A DNA stretch of 64,000 bases. It comes from Rhodospirillales bacterium BBD 1991-14 (GTDB taxonomy: Bacteria > Pseudomonadota > Alphaproteobacteria > Kiloniellales > Kiloniellaceae). Where the stretch lies: assembly GCA_001657395.1 (NCBI GenBank), contig LYSY01000004.1, positions 248,001 through 312,000 on the forward strand, read 5' to 3'. Positions 1 to 7,587 of this stretch are shown one piece after another. Within the stretch, counting starts at the first letter, position 1, and each line of letters starts with the position of its first letter. Under the pieces are notes generated by a model. The model saw nothing but the letters and a program-made list of their open reading frames with translations, was not told the origin of the DNA and did not search any database. A program made the translations under genes and the position numbers.

Positions 1-609
1 TTTCACCGGATAGGCCACCATGTCGCCTTCGTAGGGCCTCAGGAGCGCCTTGGCGTCGTCCTGGCTGGTCTCTGGCGAGAGCCAAGCGTCGTAGTCCTCC
101 TGCAGCAGGATGACGGGCATCCGGTTGTGGATGGCGCCGGCAACCTCATTGGGCGGACAAGTAATGATGGTGCAGCTTATGACGTCCAGGTCCTTGTTCG
201 TCTCCCATAGTCCAGCGAAGGAGAAGGGGCCTCGGTGGGCGAGGCAAATCCGGTAGGGCTGCTTGGTGCCGTCGGGCAGCTTCTTCCACTCATAGAAGCC
301 GTCCGCGGGGATAAGGCAGCGCCGCCGCTTGAAGGCACTACGAAACGATGGCTTCTCGTCCACCGTCTCGGCCTTGGCGTTGATCATCTTGGAGCCGACC
401 TTCAGGTCCTTGGCCCAGAACGGAACCAGCCCTCAGCGAACCTGCGCAATCTCCCGGCCGGCCTCGCCAAGGCGGCAGATGGGGATGTCCTGGGACGGGG
501 CGACGTTGTAGCGGGGCTTGAGATTCAAGGCCGCCTGGTCGTCCTCGTGGATCCGGTAGAGTTCTACAAGCTCCCTCCAGGTAACCGCATTGGTGAAGCG
601 CCCGCACAT
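1..609 (-). pseudogene. SOS response-associated peptidase (SRAP/YedK/HMCES) with premature stop, 3' end outside window
   Basis: The family protects abasic sites by forming a thiazolidine crosslink through Cys2. Reading from the minus-strand ATG at 609, the product begins MCGRFT with the catalytic Cys2. Later in the same frame come the conserved AKAET, ADGFYEW and HNRMP blocks, which carry the family's Asn/Glu/His active-site neighbourhood. The frame is interrupted at codon 59 by TGA (plus-strand 433-435), exactly where the conserved RWGLVP motif should have its Trp, so the text reads R-stop-GLVP. All downstream codons stay in frame, so one substitution explains the loss. The end runs off the window after ...MVAYPVK. 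It sits downstream of the EF-hand gene on the same strand. It is probably non-functional unless the stop is suppressed. Confidence 0.85.
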
Positions 610-659
610 GCGGACTAGTGAAGCATGTCAACGGTAGGAGCGGAAGACGGAGGTGTCGG

Positions 660-920
660 TCAATCGTTGAAAGTCGCAAGCAAGAAAACGTACCCGATAA
701 ACCAGGCAAAGGCGCTCAACACGCCAGACCCGACGCTTCCGTAAGACTGCGCTCCAAGCTCCATGAAATTGCCAAGAGCGGTGCCCACCAGAAAATAGGC
801 GGTCGTATCCCCAGGAAGGAAGAACAGCCACTTCAACCACAGCCCGACATCGCTGATTGTTATTGCACCATCCGTGTTGAAGTCCCACGCAAAGTGCCAC
901 GGGGCCCAATCAGTCTCCAT
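660..920 (-). CDS. Small membrane protein with an EF-hand-like loop
   Basis: 86 aa. Residues about 13-24 (DFNTDGAITISD) match a calcium-binding EF-hand/dockerin loop with acidic residues at the usual ligand positions. Two hydrophobic segments follow, about 25-50 and 62-82, so the loop probably sits next to the membrane. The start ATG overlaps the last codons of the secreted nuclease gene (910-920), which implies translational coupling. Function is unknown; pairing with a nuclease suggests calcium-dependent membrane or envelope work, but this is inference. Confidence 0.65.
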   Translation of the reverse strand: METDWAPWHFAWDFNTDGAITISDVGLWLKWLFFLPGDTTAYFLVGTALGNFMELGAQSYGSVGSGVLSAFAWFIGYVFLLATFND

Positions 921-1299
921 CGCACCATCCTTCTCGCTTGCCCCCGTGGTACTCCCGCGCCAGCCCTTCGCCTATCAGAATGTCGGCCACGTCTTTCCCA
1001 TCAATGAGCATCACCGTCAGCGTCCGTCCGTATCGGTCGGTCCCGTCCGGGCAGAAACGCACGTCATGCTCGCTGGCAAGCTCCTGGAGGCGCACGGTAG
1101 CCTGCCTCGCAAGCACCGCCTCCGCGTCGCACCTGGCGCGTACTTCCGCCGCATCGAAACCCATGAGTTGGATCTTGTGGCCGCCAGCATGGAGGGTGTC
1201 TCCGTCGGCCACCCCTTCAACCAGCCACTGGTAGCAGGTCTGGGCGTGGGCGGGGAGGGCCAGGAGAAGGGCAGCGAGAGTGATGACGAAGCGGGTCAC
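910..1299 (-). CDS. Secreted thermonuclease-family (SNase-like) protein
   Basis: 129 aa with a clear Sec signal peptide (MTRFVITLAALLLALPAHAQ, cleavage after AHA). The mature part has SNase-fold features in order: DGDTL, IQLMGFDAAEVR, an internal DRYGR segment, and the C-terminal DVADILIGEGLAREY block. Staphylococcal-type nucleases cut DNA and RNA with calcium. The DGDT aspartate and the GFDAAE and DRYGR blocks are present, but the catalytic set cannot be confirmed without alignment. Start and stop overlap the neighbours on both sides (4 bp with the upstream gene, 11 bp with the EF-hand gene), so the three form one operon. Confidence 0.8.
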   Translation of the reverse strand: MTRFVITLAALLLALPAHAQTCYQWLVEGVADGDTLHAGGHKIQLMGFDAAEVRARCDAEAVLARQATVRLQELASEHDVRFCPDGTDRYGRTLTVMLIDGKDVADILIGEGLAREYHGGKREGWCDGD

Positions 1300-1673
1300 T
1301 TGGACTTCTTCATTCTTTGCTCAAATTCCTCCTCCATCTTGCGGCGCCATTCTCGGCGGAGGGGGTCCGTCACCGTGCGCTCGCCGGCCTCTCGCTTTTT
1401 CCGTTCCAAGTCGAGATGGAGGGCCGGCGCCAAAGAGAACTTGTCGTTCTCCACCGCGTCCCAGGCCTCATCTATAAGCTCTTGCTCTTCCTGCATTCTG
1501 GGGTCGATCTCCCTAAGCCACTCCACGACTTCATCGAAATCATCGATGATCCGCTGCTCCCACTTCTCCCGCCGCTTCCGTTCGGCCTGTTGATTAAAGC
1601 CATACATCAGCGCTACGGCGCCAAAGGCATAGGCCCAACCGGGAATGTCTTGAAGCCACGGAAAGAGTTCCAT
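1296..1673 (-). CDS. Membrane-anchored, charged coiled-coil protein
   Basis: 125 aa. One N-terminal hydrophobic segment (about residues 8-27, WAYAFGAVALMYGF) is followed by a very charged helical region rich in E, R and K, consistent with a coiled coil. The frame ends in an ATGA overlap with the nuclease gene. No family is recognised. As the first gene of the short operon 1673 to 660 it may be an accessory to the nuclease. The 80 bp upstream contain no recognisable promoter. Confidence 0.6.
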   Translation of the reverse strand: MELFPWLQDIPGWAYAFGAVALMYGFNQQAERKRREKWEQRIIDDFDEVVEWLREIDPRMQEEQELIDEAWDAVENDKFSLAPALHLDLERKKREAGERTVTDPLRREWRRKMEEEFEQRMKKSK

Positions 1674-1754
1674 GACGCGCCTCCCTTCCTCTCCGCTCAG
1701 GCTGCCAGACTACCACCCAGACGCGCGAGGGAGTAGGGGCAGTCCTACTAAGAG

Positions 1755-1958
1755 TTAAGACGGTGTCGGCAGCAAGGGTGGCATCTTCCCGGACTGATAC
1801 TTGGCTTGGATCTGCGGCCTGACGAAGGAGCCGACGGTCTAGCCGATGGGCCAGACGATATGCGCCAGAAACTCCTCCTCAAACTCGGTGGTGCCGGTTT
1901 CGACGGCCTTGAGCCTGGCCTTGATGACCAGGGCCAGGGACCGCGTGTGTTGCCAGGT
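1755..1958 (-). pseudogene. Remnant of a small conserved phage-island protein
   Basis: The minus-strand reading from about 1958 gives TRSLALVIKARLKAVETG, then FEEEFLAHIVW, then a TAG stop (plus-strand 1839-1841), then in the same frame TVGSFVRPQIQAKY and MPPLLPTPS before the natural stop at 1755-1757. From memory, this layout matches a small protein often found beside integrases in alphaproteobacterial islands. It has no start codon in frame (a TGA lies just upstream) and carries the internal TAG, so it is dead. Confidence 0.55.
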
Positions 1959-2670
1959 TCAATTGGATTAGTCCCTTACGGAAATCGCTCTGAAGAGAGG
2001 TCAAGACGGCGGGCCGCCAACGCTGGGAAGCTTGCTGGCGTGATCGTTGAAGTAGTGCAGCAGCACTTGCTCTATGAGGACTTCGGCGGGCTCGGCTCGG
2101 CTGGGCCGGAATTGCCGGAGGAACCATTCCGTGAGCGCGGTTTTGCGGTCGGAAAGTCTGCCGTGCCAAGGCTGTGATAGCGCGTCTGTCGGGCATCGGA
2201 GTCGTACCAGCAGCGGCACCAGTTGCCGTCGGGCCCGTCGCGGCCGGGCTTCTTGGCGAGCCAGAAGTCCCCGACGGTGAATTCCCGGTCCTTTCCCTTG
2301 GGCATTTGGTGTTCGCCTCCAAAAAGTCGGCTAGGTGCTGCGTGGTGTAGCGCCAGGCCCGGCCGATCTGGATGGCGCCAATCCTGCCTTCCCGGCGCCA
2401 GCGGGCCAAGACTTCCTTTTCAACCCCCAGGTAATCGGCGGCCTCTTTCTCGCTCAACAGGGCAGGGAGCGTGGTCACGTCGCCCATGTTGTTCGTTGTT
2501 CCGATACTGACGGCATGGGTCACCTCAGCTGCACTCGATGCAGCTTGCAACTCGGCATCATGATCTTGGCGAGCGTGGCGACGGGCCATGGACGTTACCA
2601 GCTTCATTATGGCTGCCTCGGCTTCCAGAACCGCGGCGCACTTCTTGTCTTCACCCATCTCGAATCTCAC
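1879..2670 (-). CDS. Helix-turn-helix (excisionase-like) protein with probably spurious C-terminal extension
   Basis: Open frame of 263 codons starting with GTG at 2670, whose TGA overlap couples it to the upstream HTH gene; ATGs at 2658 and 2487 are alternatives. Residues about 68-118 (LLSEKEAADYLGVEKEVL to AWRYTTQHLADFLEA) form a MerR/excisionase-type winged HTH. After this domain the composition becomes Arg/Ser/Ala/Pro-rich and overlaps the integrase and small-protein relics, so the C-terminal 130 residues are probably an accidental run-on after loss of the original stop. Likely role: excision control or DNA binding for an older element. Confidence 0.45.
   Translation of the reverse strand: MRFEMGEDKKCAAVLEAEAAIMKLVTSMARRHARQDHDAELQAASSAAEVTHAVSIGTTNNMGDVTTLPALLSEKEAADYLGVEKEVLARWRREGRIGAIQIGRAWRYTTQHLADFLEANTKCPRERTGNSPSGTSGSPRSPAATGPTATGAAAGTTPMPDRRAITALARQTFRPQNRAHGMVPPAIPAQPSRARRSPHRASAAALLQRSRQQASQRWRPAVLTSLQSDFRKGLIQLNLATHAVPGPGHQGQAQGRRNRHHRV
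2001..2305 (-). pseudogene. Frameshifted N-terminal fragment of a phage integrase-like protein
   Basis: The ATG at 2305 begins MPKGKDREFTVGDFWLAKK, followed by a WCRCWYD segment and RQTRYHSLGTADFPTAK. The logical continuation (TALTEWFLRQFRP, then EVLIEQVLLHYFNDHASKLPS) is in the next frame. The break falls at a short T tract, 2141-2144; one missing base there explains it. This layout is typical of the N-terminal region of some alphaproteobacterial phage integrases. The catalytic C-terminal domain is absent, so this is a truncated and frameshifted relic, separate from the integrase at 16517. Confidence 0.55.
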
Positions 2671-2981
2671 TTCCTCTTCGACCGACAGCTACGCTTCCGC
2701 GAGGCCGGGGTCAGATGTGCCTGTAGTCTCGTAACAACGGATGCCTCGGACGGTCCCGCGGACGTAGTAGGTTTTGCCGCGCTTTTTGAGGGAGAGGGGC
2801 ATTGCATGGCCTCTATCAGCTTCTCGACGTGGCGCTCAGTGAACCGCTTCCGGTTCCCCGCCAGGACATAGTGAGGGTGCAGCTTCAGGAAATCCTGCAG
2901 CCAGCGGCGGGACATACGTAGAAGCGCTGCCACTTCATCCATAGTGAAGCATCGCAACTCATGCTGTCGTTTGTCGATCAT
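2667..2981 (-). CDS. Phage-type helix-turn-helix DNA-binding protein
   Basis: 104 aa. Residues about 12-60 (FTMDEVAALLRMSRRWLQDF, then YVLAGNRKRFTERHVEKLIEA) form a MerR/excisionase-like HTH plus wing. The C-terminal tail is Ser/Lys/Arg-rich and low in structure. It ends in a 4-bp GTGA overlap with the next HTH gene, so both are translated from one message. About 220 bp without a recognised signal lie upstream (2982-3200), probably the divergent promoter shared with the plus-strand gene at 3201. Confidence 0.6.
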   Translation of the reverse strand: MIDKRQHELRCFTMDEVAALLRMSRRWLQDFLKLHPHYVLAGNRKRFTERHVEKLIEAMQCPSPSKSAAKPTTSAGPSEASVVTRLQAHLTPASRKRSCRSKRK

Positions 2982-3200
2982 CCTTCGAGGCTAGCAAAGC
3001 CCCCCCGGAGTCGGCTCTGTGGAAATCCGCAGTAGGGAATTCGTGTTCCTAGAGACTAGTGTCAACCTCCAAGAAACAAATGGATCGCGTGAAGCCCACC
3101 GCTGTGATGACGTTGTCGTCACTGGTCACGCCCAATCCCTCTGCATCGGACCCACCACCCCTGCTGGACGCGCGCAATAGTTGAAGGCAGACTGCGCAAC

Positions 3201-4238
3201 ATGAAAGCAATCATCCCATTGCTGGTCCTTATCACCGGCTCGTCGGTCACGTTGGCGCAAGAGACCGAAGCGCCGGCGACCGAAGTCGCAACGGAAACTC
3301 CGCAGCAAGAGGGCGTAACCGGCGTTGCTCATGCCTTGGACGGCAACACCATCCTTCTGCAAGGGCGTGCATTCTCCCTCTTCGCGATTAGGGTCCCGAC
3401 ACTCAATGAACCCGGCGGCTATGATGCGCGAGCCGTTGTCGATGAAGTACTGACCACGCACGGTAGCGAGGTGACCTGTGTCCCGGTCCGCGCCCAGACG
3501 CGTTCCACGCCTTACGCTCTTTGCAAGTCGAGCGGAGTTGATCTTGGGAAGGCATTGATCAAAGCCGGCTGGGCTAGGGTCGCACGGAGAACGCTTCACG
3601 GCAGTGATGCAGAGCCGGCTGTCGTCGCCAGCTACCGCACCGCCGAAGCGGACGCACGCGCCGCCGGATTGGGTCTCTGGGCCCAACCGGTTGCTCGCTG
3701 GTGGGAGTCCTGGTGGTTCGAGATCGTCAAGACCTTGCTGACCGTCGCCGGCGCGGTCTTCGGCTTCTGGCTGGCCGCCGGCTTCAACTTCCGCCGCAAC
3801 CGCGCGCTGCAGGAACACGCGCGGGAACAGGAAGTCCGGTCCTTGGCGGCAGCCCTTGAGGTCGAGTTTTGCCTGACGTTCGCCAAGATCCAGAGATACA
3901 TAGAGTTTCTTCGAAAAAACCCGCTCGGCAAGCAAGACAGTAGATACTGGCCGACGTTGCGTGCCTTCGATTTCGGCAAACTGGCCTTCCTGGAAGCGAA
4001 CTTCACGCGACTGGACCTCCTGGACGCGGACGTCGTCGTCGCGGTGTTGGGCTGCGCACGACAATATGACAGGTTCCAAGAGACGGCAGCGAAGTTTGCA
4101 AAGGGCGGTCCGTCGCTTCTGGACGGCACCAAGGAAATGATCGGCATCGCAGAAACGGTCACCGAGGCCCTGAGAGAAAGTGTGCGCGACCTCGCCAAAC
4201 TCTCTGGCGTCCCGGAAGAAAACCTTCCCCGAGAATGA
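3201..4238 (+). CDS. Exported protein with degenerate SNase-like domain, TM helix and cytoplasmic-type tail
   Basis: 345 aa. A signal peptide (about residues 1-19) is followed by an SNase-like region of about 105 residues containing DGNTILLQG, FAIRVPTLNEPGG, VDLGKALIKAGWARV and a Leu/Trp-rich end. Typical DGDT has become DGNT and the DRYGR segment is not recognisable, so nuclease activity is doubtful. A Trp-rich TM segment follows (about 171-197), then FRRNRALQEHAREQEVR and a helical C-terminal domain of about 140 residues with no known family. It is transcribed opposite to most neighbours. The topology suggests an envelope sensor or effector, but this is inference. Confidence 0.65.
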   Translation: MKAIIPLLVLITGSSVTLAQETEAPATEVATETPQQEGVTGVAHALDGNTILLQGRAFSLFAIRVPTLNEPGGYDARAVVDEVLTTHGSEVTCVPVRAQTRSTPYALCKSSGVDLGKALIKAGWARVARRTLHGSDAEPAVVASYRTAEADARAAGLGLWAQPVARWWESWWFEIVKTLLTVAGAVFGFWLAAGFNFRRNRALQEHAREQEVRSLAAALEVEFCLTFAKIQRYIEFLRKNPLGKQDSRYWPTLRAFDFGKLAFLEANFTRLDLLDADVVVAVLGCARQYDRFQETAAKFAKGGPSLLDGTKEMIGIAETVTEALRESVRDLAKLSGVPEENLPRE

Positions 4239-4300
4239 AAGTCCCGCCGGGCAGCCGCACAAGCTGTCCGGCGGTAGGCTCTGGGAGGCGTCGCGCACGA

Positions 4301-4703
4301 TTAGGACCATCGGTGTCTGTATCCTTTGGGCGGCATGGGAAAGCTGCGGCTGGGGATCTTCCGCTTCGAGCCCTGCTTGGTAAGTCCCTGCCGCCTGTTC
4401 TGCTTGGCGATGCGATTCTTGTCGCTGCCGGCGGTGGTGGCGGCCGTCCCATTGGTCTTGGTGTTGTGGGCGCCGTCCAGGAGAAGCTGGAGAGCCCTGG
4501 GGTCGTTTGCTGGGGGGGATAGTGTCCTGGGTCGCCGGATCCCATGGACGCAGTGCCAGGCCGGGCTCGTGGTCGAAGTGCCAAACACCCTCGGAAGGCA
4601 GACCCAGGAGCCGGCGCAACCGGCGCACCTCGTCCAGCGCCAGATGGAGCTTCACGCCCAACGGGATCGACTTCCTGCGCTTGGGGCGGGGCTGGTCGGT
4701 CAT
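4301..4703 (-). pseudogene. HNH-like phage/plasmid nuclease, frameshifted in a poly-C tract
   Basis: From ATG 4703 (MTDQPRPKRRKS) the frame gives SEGVWHFDHEPGLALRPW and TQDTIPP, then goes off family. The expected continuation, ANDPRALQLLLDGAHNTKTN followed by TTAGSDKNRIAKQNRR, is in the next frame and ends at 4301. The His/Asp-rich HFDHEPGL...DTIPPANDPRAL layout resembles small HNH-type proteins common in phages of alphaproteobacteria. The shift occurs in a run of seven C (plus-strand G 4512-4518); six would restore a protein of about 134 aa. Phase variation, mutation or a sequencing error are all possible at such a tract. Confidence 0.65.
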
Positions 4704-4831
4704 TGGATAGCACCCCGGCGACGCCTTGCATACGGCGCCGAAGTGAGCCAATCCGCAGAAAGAAAATGATCCCCGTTAATCCATGAAGTAGAATTGGCAC
4801 CTTTGCCGCGACGAAAAAACGGGGGAAGAAG

Positions 4832-6037
4832 TTGGCATACAAGGAGCAACTGGAGCCGCCAATAAGGGCAACGGTTCCCGGATATGGCGCAATCCGCTTT
4901 CGCACCTTCGATGAGGTGCGTAGCTGGGCGCTGAAGGAAAGACAGGCATTCGACGCGCCGCTACGCCAGCTGCCTGTGCTCTTTCGCGACGGGGCTGCCC
5001 GGTATCAACAGCTGTTCCAGCACATCGTATCGACTGCAGACAGCACTACAGATCAAATGAACGATGATCAAATCGCTGGGCAGGTTCGCTCTGTCCAAGA
5101 ACAACTCATCCAAATCGGCGATCGCGGATTCGAAACTAGCAGAACGCCACTTGGTAAGAAGATTATCGAGATCAAGCAAACCGACCAAACCTTGGCGGCA
5201 GCCCTAATGGCGCTTAGGAGTGACGCGCCCCTGCAAGTCGATAAGGGAACTGATGTCAGAGCTCTTGTCCAAGCACAGGACTTGGTGCGCCACTTCGAGC
5301 TCGGGGAGGCTTCGACGGTTGATCTAAGCACAGGAACGCTCGATGACCTCATAGAAGAGTACTCGATCAAGTTCGCCGACCATGCCGAGCTCCTGGATGG
5401 ACACGTGCGAGAGGGAGATGAATCGGCCAAGAAACTGACCGAACTTCTTGAGGATCAGACATCGCAGCATGGACAACTGACACAGCTCCATCGCGACGAA
5501 ATGGACGCAATCCGCACGGAATTCGAAGCCGACAAAGCGGCGCTGATAACCTCGTATAGTGAAGAATTGAAACTCAGGTCCGTATCCAGCTATTGGGCTC
5601 AAAAGGCCAAAACACACCGGATCGGTTTCTGGTTCTGGACTGCCCTTTTCTTTGGCGTTGCTACAGGCGGGACCACCACTCTCGTATACTATGGTACCGC
5701 ATTCGTCTTGGATGTGGCATCTACTTCGGAGGCTATTCCTCTTAGTAACCTTGTCGTTATAACGATCCCGGCACTGATCTTCTTTTGGATAATGCGAATG
5801 CTGTCTCGGTTTGTTGTCAACAACCTGCGTCGAGCCGATGATGCAAACGAGCGCCGCATGATGATCAACACTTACCTTGCCCTTTTGGCCAAGGCCGAGA
5901 CACAGGTCACGGAAGATGAGCGCGTACTCTTGCTGAATGCGATCTTCCGGCCGGGGCCCGGAGACGCGAAAGATGACGGCGAAACCTCGCTACTTACTGA
6001 ACTGCTGCGGAGCCAAAGGGGATCGGCCTCCGGCTAG
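4832..6037 (+). CDS. DUF6161-like membrane protein with long coiled coil
   Basis: 401 aa, probably starting at TTG 4832 behind a purine-rich GGGGGAAGAA stretch. Residues 1-240 are soluble and mostly helical, with strong coiled-coil potential at about 165-245. Two hydrophobic segments follow (about 264-292 and 304-328, ending in IPALIFFWIMRML). The C-terminal domain includes RRADDANERRMMINTYLALL, an acidic TEDERVLLLNAIFRPGPGD segment and the SLLTELL end, which I recall as DUF6161 features. No enzymatic motif is seen. GC is lower than in the operons to the right. It stands alone on the plus strand, so it is likely element cargo. Confidence 0.65.
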   Translation: MAYKEQLEPPIRATVPGYGAIRFRTFDEVRSWALKERQAFDAPLRQLPVLFRDGAARYQQLFQHIVSTADSTTDQMNDDQIAGQVRSVQEQLIQIGDRGFETSRTPLGKKIIEIKQTDQTLAAALMALRSDAPLQVDKGTDVRALVQAQDLVRHFELGEASTVDLSTGTLDDLIEEYSIKFADHAELLDGHVREGDESAKKLTELLEDQTSQHGQLTQLHRDEMDAIRTEFEADKAALITSYSEELKLRSVSSYWAQKAKTHRIGFWFWTALFFGVATGGTTTLVYYGTAFVLDVASTSEAIPLSNLVVITIPALIFFWIMRMLSRFVVNNLRRADDANERRMMINTYLALLAKAETQVTEDERVLLLNAIFRPGPGDAKDDGETSLLTELLRSQRGSASG

Positions 6038-6117
6038 GGCAGATGCCGCTTGGTCGGCCACCGTGGGATAGGCTACGCGGCAGCGGTCATCGGTGGTGCT
6101 GAGATTGCCTGAGTTGG

Positions 6118-6762
6118 TCATGGGGCACCGTCCATGCTTTCCAGATCAGCCAACGCAGAGGCCATCGCTGCGCCGGCCAAATCCTCCAGGTCTTCCATCT
6201 GGTTCGGCGCGTAGCACAGCGCCGCCTTGATCTTCAGGGCGACGCCCTCGGGGGTGGTGGCCTGGGTCTGCATCAGGCGGTCCCAGGCCGCGCTTTCGTC
6301 CCAACCGGCAGAGTCCGCGCCCTTCGATAGCTGCTCTATGCCGCGGTCTTTCCGCATTTGCTCCCAGCGAGCCCATTCGGCCTGCAGCGCCTCTTTCAGC
6401 AGCTTGCGGCGCTTCTCGCCGGCCTCGGGGTAAACGTTGACATGGGCCCGGGTGGCGTCGTCGATCTCGCCCTCGAAGGAGGCGTACAGCGGTTGCTTGT
6501 CGCCTCTGGCATCGCGGTAGACACCGTACTGCACGCGGGGCCAGTCCGAGCCGAACTCCACGGCCATGCGCTTCTCGGCCGCGGTCACTGCGTGGGCCAG
6601 TTCAATTGCTCTGGCGTTGGCCTGCTTCCATGCCTCGTACAGGGCGGGAACTTCATCGGCCCGAGCCGATACCGCCAGCGCCACAGAAGAGGTCAAGGTT
6701 GCGGTCGCGCCCATGCCGGCCAGAACACTGCGGCGGGTGACGTTGCTTTCTTCGGTCTTCAT
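6118..6762 (-). CDS. Tat-exported protein of unknown function, long paralogue
   Basis: 214 aa. The N-terminus contains a twin-arginine signal (NVTRRSVLAGMGA, hydrophobic stretch, cleavage near SARADEV). The mature part is helical, with WKQANARAIELAHAVTAAEK, a YGVYRDARGDKQPLY strand region and a C-terminal helix with ALCYAPNQMEDLED. No family is recognised. It lies 3 bp downstream of a shorter, similar Tat protein and is probably cotranscribed with it and with the 97-aa gene. The two share layout (Tat signal, one helical domain rich in Trp, Glu and Ala), suggesting duplication. Confidence 0.65.
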   Translation of the reverse strand: MKTEESNVTRRSVLAGMGATATLTSSVALAVSARADEVPALYEAWKQANARAIELAHAVTAAEKRMAVEFGSDWPRVQYGVYRDARGDKQPLYASFEGEIDDATRAHVNVYPEAGEKRRKLLKEALQAEWARWEQMRKDRGIEQLSKGADSAGWDESAAWDRLMQTQATTPEGVALKIKAALCYAPNQMEDLEDLAGAAMASALADLESMDGAP

Positions 6763-6765
6763 GGC

Positions 6766-7167
6766 TCAAGCCTCCTTCACGAGCGCTAGGCGGTCGATGT
6801 CCTGCCAGATCGGCGCCAACTCTTCTTCGTCCAAACCGTGTCCCTCCCACTGAATGCGGGCGGCATGTCCCTTCGCGGCGATGTCTTGCAAGCTCAGGGC
6901 GGGCTCCTTGTTCAGGGCCTCCCAGGCATCGCTTGCGGCATGGGCGCATTCGCTGGCGAAGTCGTCGTCTTCACGAGTCCTCGCAGCTTCCAGCGCCTCA
7001 CCATGCGCCAGCCATGCCCGCTGCCAGTCGTGGAACAATTCGCCAATGCGCTTAGAGACGCCTGCCGGGCTCGCAGCAGCCGCTACGGGAGCTGCCGCTA
7101 CCGGCACCACTGCCGCGCCCTTCAGGACGTTGCGGCGACTGAGAGTGCCCTTAATGCTCTTGTGCAT
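6766..7167 (-). CDS. Tat-exported protein of unknown function, short paralogue
   Basis: 133 aa with the Tat motif SRRNVLKGAAVVPVAAAP and an Ala-rich h-region. The mature part has ELFHDWQRAWLAHGEALEAA and EALNKEPALSLQDIAAKG, resembling the first helices of the neighbour at 6118-6762. This is the middle gene of a three-gene minus-strand unit (7473 to 6118). Tat signals on small proteins without an obvious cofactor site are unusual, and no metal- or flavin-binding motif is visible. Similar pairs occur in alphaproteobacterial islands as far as I recall. Confidence 0.65.
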   Translation of the reverse strand: MHKSIKGTLSRRNVLKGAAVVPVAAAPVAAAASPAGVSKRIGELFHDWQRAWLAHGEALEAARTREDDDFASECAHAASDAWEALNKEPALSLQDIAAKGHAARIQWEGHGLDEEELAPIWQDIDRLALVKEA

Positions 7168-7179
7168 CAGATTTACTCC

Positions 7180-7473
7180 TTACCGATCCAACAGGTTCTT
7201 AATGGTGGCGCGGACGGCCATGAGATTGTGCCGCTCTGTTTCGGTCAGAGGCTTGCCCTTGTCGGCGCGCTCCCAAACCGCGTTCCGCAGTTCATGGGTC
7301 AGGCGGGAGACCTTTTCGATCTCTTCCCAGGTCGCGACGGCCTCTTGGTCCACCGCTTCGGCCTGGCGCTTCGCCGTCAGCACGTCCATCAACTCCACGG
7401 CTCGCTCGCAGTCCTGGCGGACTTCCTGCGCCACTTGGGCGAAACGGGCCTTCTGGGTCTGGGTGGTCTGCAT
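7180..7473 (-). CDS. Small helical protein of unknown function
   Basis: 97 aa, predicted almost entirely helical and highly charged; ends NLMAVRATIKNLLDR. No signal peptide or known motif. It is the first gene of the unit leading into the two Tat proteins and starts opposite the XRE repressor across a 114-bp region that contains an inverted repeat and direct repeats, so it is probably controlled by that repressor. Confidence 0.6.
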   Translation of the reverse strand: MQTTQTQKARFAQVAQEVRQDCERAVELMDVLTAKRQAEAVDQEAVATWEEIEKVSRLTHELRNAVWERADKGKPLTETERHNLMAVRATIKNLLDR

Positions 7474-7507
7474 GGGGCCTATCCTTTTGCCGCTTATCGC
7501 TTTATCT

Positions 7508-7587
7508 TTGACACCCTAGATGTAATTCATCACACCTCAGGTTTCAACACCTGAGAGGTAAATTATGACACCCTGGAGGTAAATTCT
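7508..7587. promoter_or_regulatory. Divergent control region with operator-like repeats
   Basis: Two related sequences, TGACACCCTAGATGTAATTC (about 7509-7528) and TGACACCCTGGAGGTAAATT (about 7566-7585), flank a perfect 7-bp inverted repeat CTCAGGT-N6-ACCTGAG (7536-7555). A third related half, ACACCTGAGAGGTAAATT, overlaps the inverted repeat. This spacing and symmetry fit an operator of the XRE repressor starting at 7588, controlling both itself and the minus-strand unit. The GGAGGT that serves as its Shine-Dalgarno lies inside the last repeat, so repressor binding could also block translation start. Confidence 0.6.

Noticed and set aside
3126-4751. 541-codon minus-strand open frame
   Set aside because: Most of it is antisense to the signal-peptide/SNase-like gene at 3201-4238. 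Only its first 65 codons or so belong to the HNH-like relic at 4301-4703.
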